From Planctomycetota bacterium (GTDB lineage Bacteria; Planctomycetota; Planctomycetia; Pirellulales; Thermoguttaceae), in assembly GCA_015661985.1 (NCBI GenBank), contig DQVB01000145.1, positions 1 to 13,077 on the forward strand: a stretch of DNA of 13,077 nucleotides, written 5' to 3'. Positions 1 through 5,843 of the stretch are shown in pieces; position 1 is the first letter of the stretch; each line of letters opens with the position of its first letter. The notes beneath the pieces are model-generated. The model had not been told where the DNA came from and ran no database searches. It was given only the letters and a program-made list of their open reading frames with translations. Position numbers and translations under genes: made by a program.

Positions 1-724
1 CATCATCGAGATACTTTGGGTCTTTCAGGAACCTCGCCAGGTCCTTGTGGTAGCGCTCGTAGTCCTCGGTCTCGAAGCGGTCGGCCAACACCTCTACGGG
101 GTACAGGGAGATCGTCGTTCCGTTCTCGGCGAAATACTGCTTCTGAACGGCGTCGAGGATATAGTCGGTCAACCGGCGCCCGGTGTCGCTGACGCCGATG
201 GTCCCGCCGCCCTGGCCGACGAGCGTTTGGACGACGACGAAGATCCCCTTCTTGGAAGCCCGGCTTTTGCCAAAAGCCGGGCTTCTTGCTTTCTTAGCGA
301 TGCCGTTTTCGTAGAACTGGTAGATCGATTCCCGCTTGCCTTTGCCCGCTTCGATTTCGGCTTGCCGGACGATCTCCCATGCATCCTTGTCGCCCAGTGC
401 CAAGGCGCCGACAAACGAGAGCAGATGCGACTTGCCGGTGCCAAACTCAGCCTGAATCCACCAGCCTTGCCCGATTGCGTTCATCCGATCGGATGGGTCG
501 TAAGGTGCCGCAAGGTGGCGAAGGACGTCGTTCAGCAGCGGGCGCACCGGGTCGATCAGGAACTCCCGCACGGTCTTCAGCTCGGCCTTCCGGTTCCTCT
601 TGGCTTCGTCCGAACCGGCATCGGCCCAGATGTGGTGTTCGACGACGTAAACGTCGATGATCTCCTCGGGAACCGAGCATATCTGATCGAGTGGCTTTCG
701 CTTGAACAACGGCGATGTGCTCAT
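1..724 (-). CDS. P-loop ATPase, BREX BrxC/PglY-like (partial, N-terminal 241 residues)
   Basis: The reverse strand is open from an ATG at 724 to the window edge, so the C-terminus is missing. A Walker A motif, EFGTGKSH, lies at residues 93-100 with Lys98 and Ser99 as the expected phosphate binders, followed by a hydrophobic strand near 160-168 (GIFVVVQTL). Large ATPases that accompany BrxA or BrxF in BREX systems (BrxC, PglY) have such a P-loop near the N-terminus and are usually over 1,000 residues; they drive the defence complex in the cytoplasm. The start overlaps the stop of the upstream gene by ATGA, and GGGAG lies 8 bases upstream, so translation is probably coupled. Residues 147-157 are encoded by a perfect palindrome that looks like an in-frame insertion. 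The P-loop is certain. The BrxC/PglY role is inferred from the neighbours; a DUF499-like or other defence ATPase is the alternative. Confidence 0.75.
   Translation of the reverse strand, partial: MSTSPLFKRKPLDQICSVPEEIIDVYVVEHHIWADAGSDEAKRNRKAELKTVREFLIDPVRPLLNDVLRHLAAPYDPSDRMNAIGQGWWIQAEFGTGKSHLLSFVGALALGDKDAWEIVRQAEIEAGKGKRESIYQFYENGIAKKARSPAFGKSRASKKGIFVVVQTLVGQGGGTIGVSDTGRRLTDYILDAVQKQYFAENGTTISLYPVEVLADRFETEDYERYHKDLARFLKDPKYLDD
255..285. repeat. Palindromic repeat copy A, in frame inside the ATPase gene
   Basis: This perfect inverted repeat has 15-base arms (left GAAGCCCGGCTTTTG, 255-269; right 271-285) around a single base at 270. It lies wholly within the ATPase reading frame and encodes residues 147-157 (RSPAFGKSRAS). 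Both sides are Lys-rich (KKA before, KKG after). A related palindrome lies at 1295-1326, so this is a small dispersed family rather than a one-off. Whether it also acts as a hairpin in mRNA cannot be told from the sequence. Confidence 0.85.
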
Positions 725-1257
725 GTGTTCAACTCCCAAATATGGTCGTCAGGGACGATGTTGGCTGGCAGCGTGCGATGGAACTCGGGCGGCGCCTCGT
801 GGAACAGCAGGATGTGTTGGCTGGTCCGCTCGCCCGGCAGAAGCAGCAGAATGTGCTTTCGATTCACGGCGCGTATTCGCAGTGGCTTGAGTTCAAGGTC
901 ATAGGTGAAGAGCAGTTCCATCTGTTTGAGCACGAGCAGCATGTTCTCGGCAAGATGTTCCGAGAGCAAAGCGTCGAGTTCCCGAGCGATGCGTTGGCTG
1001 ACACTCCCGGGCAGCCTGGCCTCGTTTTGCACCATCCACTTCAGATCGTCGTCCGGGACTCGTTCAAGGATCGCCCGGTTCAGGTTGACCGGAGCGGGCA
1101 ACTTCTCGCCGGACGGCCCACGAGCTTCGGGCATCGAGATTCGCTCGTACCGTGCGAGTCGTTCGTAGGTGCCCAGGACGACGTACAGATGCCGCCCCGT
1201 AGGCTGCTCGAGCTTCTCCCGCAATTTCGAGTTGATCTCGGAATCGGACAACTTCAC
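721..1257 (-). CDS. BrxF-like protein with degenerate P-loop (BREX-associated, putative)
   Basis: This is a 178-residue cytoplasmic protein. It starts at GTG 1257, with AGGAG about 8 bases upstream, and its TGA overlaps the next gene's ATG (ATGA). The C-terminal half (residues about 120-170) runs LLVLKQMELLF, then LELKPLRIRAVNR, a hydrophobic strand and PGE. That order recalls the BREX-3 small ATPase BrxF: an acidic Walker-B-like strand before ELLF, then a PLR helix, an NR motif and a WPGE-like strand. The middle NLNRAILERV also fits. Where BrxF should carry GxxGxGKT, this protein reads VVLGTYERLAR (near residues 25-35), so nucleotide binding is doubtful. No signal peptide or membrane segment is seen. 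The assignment is from memory of the family pattern plus its place between BrxA-like and ATPase genes. It is certainly a gene (position, coupling, codon use); the family is moderately likely. Confidence 0.6.
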   Translation of the reverse strand: MKLSDSEINSKLREKLEQPTGRHLYVVLGTYERLARYERISMPEARGPSGEKLPAPVNLNRAILERVPDDDLKWMVQNEARLPGSVSQRIARELDALLSEHLAENMLLVLKQMELLFTYDLELKPLRIRAVNRKHILLLLPGERTSQHILLFHEAPPEFHRTLPANIVPDDHIWELNT

Positions 1258-1286
1258 GGCTGCGGCTCCTGATGCTCAGAAACTCT

Positions 1287-2654
1287 TCAGTTCAGAACCC
1301 CGGCTTTTTCCGAAAAGCCGGGGTTCTTCTCTGCAAGGGCCACAATGCGGTCCATCGCCTCGGCCAGCGAGAACCTGGTGGTGAATTGCCGGTGGCTGTC
1401 GATTTCACTCACCTTCGACAGCAGCCGGGCCTGCCTGAGCGAGTAAAGCTGCTCGACGATCCACGCCTGATCCCAAAGGAGCCACTTCTGCATCGGCCCC
1501 TGAAGCACCCTCTCGAACTTGTACATCCCCGGCTCGGGAAACTCCAGGTAAAGGATGTAGGCGAAGGCCGGGAGCGTGCCGAATCGTGGGCAAACGCTCA
1601 ATGTCGTTCTGTTCGTCTTGCCAATCCCGAACTCTTCGTACGTGCGGAAGATGGCTGAGGTGATCTGTTTGGCGCTCTTCGACTCCGGGAGCATCTCAGC
1701 CACAAACTCCTTGACTTTGGTCCTTGGCACGCTGCCCTCGGCCAGGGACGGCCAAACCAACGATTCGGCGACTTGGGCCACGATCTTCTCCGTGCGGCAT
1801 GTCAAGTAGAAAAGCACGTCGGGCAAAGCGGGCGTTCCCGCCGCCGACTGGGCGAACTTCGTGAGGTCGGTGTGCAGATGGTGGCCGGGGAAGTAGCGAC
1901 CGATCAGAAAGTTGGCGGCACGGCGTCGGGTGGTGACAGCGTTGAACGGCAGCGTCTTAGCAAGGTGTTCTCGATAATCCTCGACATCGGAGAAGTTGGC
2001 GGCCTGCGGGATGACGGTCAGGGCCTGGGGAGCGAAGTCCTTGGCGTAGACCCGGAGGCCGAGGTCGGGGAAGCGAGGAATCTCGTGAGGCGGGCTCGAG
2101 GAAGGCCCTTCTTCGACTGCCTCGGCCTGTTCGATTTCCGAGAAGAGGGTCCGCTGCTGTTCGGCCGCAGCCGGTCTGGCAGAGGTTCGCTTGGCACTAC
2201 GATTCGGACGTAAGCCGCTTTGCCCCGCTGTGCGCAGGGCTCCCGCCCCCGCGCCGCGTTCGACCGAAGGTCTCACGGTTCGACGCTCGCCAGGAGATCT
2301 CTGGTCGCTCGTTTCGGCGGGGTCGGGAGGCCCGCGCCGAGCATGCGTTACGTCTGAATCGCAGAGTTTGGCAAGCCTCAGCTTGGAATCCACCTGACGT
2401 TTGAGCCTCTCGATCTCGCCGACGATCTTCCTGCGGAGCCAGTCGCTCAGGGGCGCATCGGCCTTCTCGGCGGCAGCCCACATGGACGCCACCATCGCCG
2501 TCACGGCCTTCAGGTCGCGGCGGCTATCCTTGCCCTGATCATTCCCACAGCGAGGTCGATTTCTTGCCACTTGGGCTGCTCCTTCTGGAGTCTGTAAACC
2601 CAATGCCCGCCTTACCAGCAGACGGGTGGTTGGCTCGCTAGGCCAGAAATCCAT
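1287..2654 (-). CDS. BrxA-like (DUF1819) protein with long N-terminal extension
   Basis: This 455-residue frame is the first gene of the operon. Residues about 222-440 resemble BrxA/DUF1819: DYREHLAKTLPFNAVTTRRR early on, then VKEFVAE, a helix with a GIGKTNR turn, PAFAYILYLEF, and a final helix-turn region (WIVEQLYSLRQARLL) of winged-helix character. BrxA proteins are small DNA-binding BREX components, usually about 200-280 residues. Here about 200 extra residues precede the domain: a helical stretch at 54-98 and an Arg/Ser/Pro-rich, probably disordered linker at about 101-190. ATG 2654 has only a weak, distant GAGAGGG. ATG 2495 (Met54, just before the first convincing helix) is an equally possible start. 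The last 13 codons come from a palindromic repeat. The BrxF-like gene follows after 29 bases. The C-terminal call is moderately secure; the N-terminal part could contain sequence that is not really coding. Confidence 0.65.
   Translation of the reverse strand: MDFWPSEPTTRLLVRRALGLQTPEGAAQVARNRPRCGNDQGKDSRRDLKAVTAMVASMWAAAEKADAPLSDWLRRKIVGEIERLKRQVDSKLRLAKLCDSDVTHARRGPPDPAETSDQRSPGERRTVRPSVERGAGAGALRTAGQSGLRPNRSAKRTSARPAAAEQQRTLFSEIEQAEAVEEGPSSSPPHEIPRFPDLGLRVYAKDFAPQALTVIPQAANFSDVEDYREHLAKTLPFNAVTTRRRAANFLIGRYFPGHHLHTDLTKFAQSAAGTPALPDVLFYLTCRTEKIVAQVAESLVWPSLAEGSVPRTKVKEFVAEMLPESKSAKQITSAIFRTYEEFGIGKTNRTTLSVCPRFGTLPAFAYILYLEFPEPGMYKFERVLQGPMQKWLLWDQAWIVEQLYSLRQARLLSKVSEIDSHRQFTTRFSLAEAMDRIVALAEKNPGFSEKAGVLN
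1295..1326. repeat. Palindromic repeat copy B, at the 3' end of the BrxA-like gene
   Basis: An inverted repeat with 14-base arms (left GAACCCCGGCTTTT, 1295-1308; right 1313-1326) encloses the loop TCCG. It encodes the last residues of the BrxA-like protein (NPGFSEKAGVL), with the stop codon immediately after. It shares the CCCGGCTTTT/AAAAGCCGGG core with copy A at 255-285. At the fourth base of the left arm the two copies differ (G versus C), and the right arm carries the matching change, so pairing is kept in both. It could act as a processing or attenuation hairpin between the first and second genes of the operon. Confidence 0.85.
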
Positions 2655-2760
2655 GGTTGCCCAACTACCCTCTCGGGGGGTCTCCGGAGATCAGCTGAGG
2701 AAATAGTGATCTCTCATGTTGCCAATAAGTAATTTACCGTGCCAGAGCGGCAAGAGACAT
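2655..2760 (-). promoter_or_regulatory. Candidate promoter/operator region of the BREX-like operon
   Basis: This block directly upstream of the BrxA-like gene is clearly more AT-rich at 2700-2745 than its surroundings, as expected for a promoter serving the leftward operon. It holds a perfect 10-base palindrome, TCTCCGGAGA (2681-2690), and an inverted repeat, GAGATCA (2687-2693) with TGATCTC (2707-2713), which could bind a dimeric regulator. On the reverse strand a TTGCCG and AT-rich hexamers downstream of it are present, but no pair at good spacing stands out, so no -35/-10 is assigned. Confidence 0.3.
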
Positions 2761-3138
2761 CCCCTCATGAGACCGTCTCCGTTCTTTTTGGGGGGCAAGA
2801 CCATAATAAGCCGAGCCAGTCCACCCCCCTGCAGCACGTCGCCGGCCTACCGCGGCGCAACAACGCTGGACTCGATTGGCCGTCAGCAGTATGCCCCACT
2901 ATGCCCCGGCCGCTTTGCGGCTGATTGCGATCACCGGCGGCAGAGAGGATCACCGACGGCTGGCGACGGTCTTTCGGCACACAGGTTCGTACGCGGGCGT
3001 GTTTTCAAGCCCCAAACTTACAGTTTGAGTTGCAGAGAAACATGTCAGGAAGCTTCCCACATGTGTTCATCTTGTGGGCCGGCTGCAATGCGCCGGCGGT
3101 GCCGCCGAGGCAGACCAGCTCAAGAATCACGTCGCCCT
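2761..3138. other. Intergenic stretch, no supported gene
   Basis: No convincing coding sequence lies between the promoter-side block and the stop of the LamG/ceramidase gene. The short frames here lack ribosome sites and recognisable domains. Two small hairpins are visible: CAAACT (3013-3018) with AGTTTG (3022-3027), and CGGCGG (3094-3099) with CCGCCG (3102-3107). The second lies 32 bases past the stop of the leftward gene, but no U-run follows it on that strand, so it is at best a weak terminator. Confidence 0.5.
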
Positions 3139-5289
3139 TCAAGGCTTGGCCGCAGGGATGTTCAATTTCTGCACGTCCTCTCCAGTCAGGGCCCGATCGA
3201 AGACAGCGATCTCGTCGAGCCGTCCTTCCCAGTTCGACTGGTTGTCGCTGCGGCCTCCGAAAAACAACTGGCCGAAGCCGGGTGGGAAATCAGCCTTGCT
3301 TGCCACGTCGATTTCCGGTTCCGGGTTCCCGTTCAAGTAGATCCGCACTCGGTCCCCGTCGCGGACGAAGACCAGGTGGTTCCAGGACCAGCGGGGGATG
3401 TCGGTCCGGCCCACGGCTGTCACCCCGTGGCCGGACGGTTTGCCATGGAGGAAGATGATTCGCCCGGGCTTGGTGGCCGTTCCGCCCAGCCCCACGTGAT
3501 CGCCCCACGGCCCCAAACCGTGGTCGCGCTCACGGGAGAGGATCCAGCCGGTCGTTTCCCTGGCGTCGACGGGCATCCCGTTCCAGAGCCAGAGGGCGAC
3601 CGAGTAGGAGGGGCCGAGGCCTTCCAAGTGGGTTCGCAGCCGGCCACCGGCGAAGTGGGCGGCCCGGTTGAGTTCTTCGCCGCTTGAGAAGAGGTCCGAC
3701 CGGGGGCCTTCCAGGAAGAAGACCACTCCGGGTTCGTAGAAGCCGTCGTAATGGCTGCCCGAACAGTCCGAGGCCCGTGGCCCGGCCCACTCGTCCAAAC
3801 GCCAATAGGCCAGGGGCCGGAGCCCCAGGATCGCTTCGACCGCCGGCCCTCGCGATTGCCGGTACACCCGGCGCGGCTTGCCGGAGACCTGTTCCAAAAG
3901 CTCCAGGGCCGTTTCGGTGATCTTCGGCTCGGCGGCGACCTCCAGGCCCGCCGAACGGGCTGGCCAAGTGTTATAGCCGCCCAGCACATGTTGCTCCGGC
4001 GGCGGGATGTACCCGTCGCCGCCATTGGCCAGTTCGATCACCATGGTGCCTGAGAGCGGGCTTTGCAGCTTGATCTTCAGCCCGGTCAACGCGTACGTTT
4101 CCGTGGGCGTGGTGGCGATACCGATCTGGCCGATCCGCAGCGCCTGCACCACCACCTTGGTCGACTGTCGCTCCTGGAGGAAGATCTGCTCCCGGGCGTA
4201 GACTTCCGCCGTGGTTTTCGGCGGCCGGTCTCCCATGGCCTCGACGATCCGCTGGGCCCACTCCAGTCGCTGTTTGTCCGGGACGCGGTATTTCAGCGGG
4301 ATGCGGGCTTCGGCCATGGCCAGCGTGGCGTAGCGGTCATACTGGATCCCCCGGTATGCGGCCAGCGCAATGTCAGCAAGCCCGCGGCTGTACGTTTCCA
4401 GCGTGTAGTTGTTTTCTGGGGCGGAGGCCGGTTTCGTGTAATCGCGCCGCCAGATATCGCCGCTCGGGCCGTGAGACATGATCGCCACGAAGGGCCGGTC
4501 CTGCCGGTCGCCGCCTCCCAGGGCTTTCTCGATCATCCCGCAGAAGAGGCCAAAATAATCAGGGTTGACCGGCTGGACGCCGGAGAAGTAGTGCATCGAG
4601 AAGTTGGCCAACAGGGCGATGGGGCGGCCGTCGAGCGACTGGAAGGCGATAAGCGAAAGTTCCGGATCCTCGGGCCCCGATTCGCCCGTGACGTCGTCCC
4701 AGTTGCTCCCGGCGTGCATGTTGGCTCGCACCGTCGGATTGCCGAACGGGTCCTCGGCGATCCGATCGGGGCGGCGGATCCAGCGGCGAACGGCGGTATA
4801 GGCAGCCGCATCTGCCGACGCCCAGCCGACTTGGGCCGGCTCCAGGTTCGCTGCCGCGGCGGCGATGGCTTCGACCAGCTTGCCCCGCAGATACGGAACG
4901 TACGACGGGTCCGCATCGGTTCCCAAGGCCCCCGCCACGGACGGCGCGCTGTGCGTGTGGGTCACGGACATCAGCATGCGGTCCGGCCGGATGCCCGTAC
5001 GCTGGGACGCAAGCTGCTTCACCTCGTCCAGGAAATCGCGCGGCATCATGCAGCTGTCCACCACCACGATGGCCACGCGCTGGCGACCGTCATCCAGCAC
5101 CAAGGCGCGGGCGTAGATCGGCGAGGTAACTTTGTCGGCGCTGCGGCTGGTCATGCCGCCATTGATCAGTACGGGCAGTTCCACCGGCGACACATCCACG
5201 GCCGCCGCGCCAACTTTCAGTTCGGCCTGCGCGGCTGCTTGCACGAAGAACACCGAACCCAGGAAAGTCACAGCGATGGACCATTTCAT
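3139..5289 (-). CDS. Exported ceramidase-fold hydrolase with C-terminal LamG domain
   Basis: 716 residues. The start is ATG 5289, chosen over an upstream in-frame ATG (5478) because AAGGAG lies 6 bases before it and a clear signal peptide follows (residues 1-22, hydrophobic, ending AQA before ELKVGAAAVDVSP). Residues about 25-430 match the neutral/alkaline non-lysosomal ceramidase N-terminal domain: candidate metal ligands His111 and His113 in VTHTHSAP, His233 in SMHYFSG, Glu397 in PTETYALTG and Tyr427 in GDGYIPPPE. True ceramidases carry a nucleophilic Ser in GDVSPN; here the matching site reads GDIWRRD (277-283), so ordinary ceramidase activity is unlikely. Residues about 490-705 form a LamG/concanavalin-like domain (AYWRLDE, AAHFAGG, WNHLVFVRDGD, IYLNG, GRLDEIAVFDRAL), probably for binding a sugar or surface polymer. 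It is divergent from another ceramidase-fold gene. The domains are secure; the substrate is unknown. Confidence 0.92.
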   Translation of the reverse strand: MKWSIAVTFLGSVFFVQAAAQAELKVGAAAVDVSPVELPVLINGGMTSRSADKVTSPIYARALVLDDGRQRVAIVVVDSCMMPRDFLDEVKQLASQRTGIRPDRMLMSVTHTHSAPSVAGALGTDADPSYVPYLRGKLVEAIAAAAANLEPAQVGWASADAAAYTAVRRWIRRPDRIAEDPFGNPTVRANMHAGSNWDDVTGESGPEDPELSLIAFQSLDGRPIALLANFSMHYFSGVQPVNPDYFGLFCGMIEKALGGGDRQDRPFVAIMSHGPSGDIWRRDYTKPASAPENNYTLETYSRGLADIALAAYRGIQYDRYATLAMAEARIPLKYRVPDKQRLEWAQRIVEAMGDRPPKTTAEVYAREQIFLQERQSTKVVVQALRIGQIGIATTPTETYALTGLKIKLQSPLSGTMVIELANGGDGYIPPPEQHVLGGYNTWPARSAGLEVAAEPKITETALELLEQVSGKPRRVYRQSRGPAVEAILGLRPLAYWRLDEWAGPRASDCSGSHYDGFYEPGVVFFLEGPRSDLFSSGEELNRAAHFAGGRLRTHLEGLGPSYSVALWLWNGMPVDARETTGWILSRERDHGLGPWGDHVGLGGTATKPGRIIFLHGKPSGHGVTAVGRTDIPRWSWNHLVFVRDGDRVRIYLNGNPEPEIDVASKADFPPGFGQLFFGGRSDNQSNWEGRLDEIAVFDRALTGEDVQKLNIPAAKP

Positions 5290-5295
5290 GGCACT

Positions 5296-5301
5296 CTCCT
5301 T
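5296..5301 (-). promoter_or_regulatory. Ribosome binding site fixing the start of the LamG hydrolase
   Basis: On the reverse strand AAGGAG sits 6 bases before ATG 5289. This and the signal peptide that follows reject the 63-residue upstream extension, part of which is translated repeat sequence. Confidence 0.85.
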
Positions 5302-5380
5302 CAACCGTTTCAAGAATGTCGAATGCAGCAAACCGGCCCGAAGATCTCTCGGAGCCGTCAAGAACCAACGTGCGCACTTT

Positions 5381-5430
5381 GTAGGATGGACACTCCTGTC
5401 CGACAGTTCTTTGACGGGCCGGAAGGCCCG
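5381..5430. repeat. Pair of small hairpins resembling planctomycete dispersed repeats
   Basis: GGACA (5388-5392) pairs with TGTCC (5397-5401) around CTCC, and CGGGCC (5415-5420) pairs with GGCCCG (5425-5430) around GGAA. The string GTAGGATGGACACTCC recalls short repeats scattered between genes in planctomycete genomes; that similarity is from memory and only one copy is present here. They lie about 90-140 bases before the start of the leftward hydrolase, so they may be in its leader RNA. Confidence 0.5.
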
Positions 5431-5843
5431 CCGTACCGGGGAAACTGCACAACTTGTTTCTTGACGCTTCCCCCGCATGGCGGATCCTCATCGGCGTCGC
5501 ACCCAGCGTCCGGGCCCGGCCGCGACTGTAGTATAGCCCGGCCGGGCGCGGCGGGCCAGAATCGCACGGCCCGTCCGCTGAGGACCTTGGACACGGCCAC
5601 TTCTGAACCTTGGCCCTCCAAGGCGGGCGCATTTGCCTTTGTAGCCGTCGCAAAACCCGGCTCGGGAGAGCCAGGCCACGATTGCTGCGTGCTGCCCGGA
5701 TCGCGGCAACGCCTGGACTCGACGCCACGAATTGACCGACGACACGCGAAACGTTACCGTGATCGTGGCGGCCGGTTGGCGTCCTCTTGGCCGGTCGACA
5801 TGCCGTCGATCCGTTTCACCGACTTTCGGATGGGATCACCGCG

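Larger units (their letters stand above)
5290..5843. other. Divergent intergenic region between two ceramidase-fold genes
   Basis: This 554-base spacer must hold promoters for both outward-facing genes, but no convincing -35/-10 pair was found for either. It contains a repeat block (5381-5430, listed separately) and a 12-base palindrome, GCCCGGCCGGGC (5536-5547), next to a TATAG. No gene is supported here; the open frames across it are extensions or shadows of the neighbours. Confidence 0.5.

Noticed and set aside
47..904. A 285-codon plus-strand frame at the left edge
   Set aside because: It lies across two minus-strand genes joined by an ATGA overlap, one with a clear Walker A motif.
1295..1326. 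Copy B palindrome as a plain rho-independent terminator
   Set aside because: No U-run follows it in the direction of transcription, and the next gene of the operon starts 29 bases after the stop with a good ribosome site.
2570..2650. A remnant coding tail on the minus strand in another frame (about 30 codons before a stop)
   Set aside because: It is too short, has no recognisable motif, and overlaps the N-terminus of the BrxA-like frame.
5290..5478. A 63-residue N-terminal extension of the LamG hydrolase
   Set aside because: The internal ATG at 5289 has an ideal ribosome site and begins a signal peptide; part of the extension is translated repeat.
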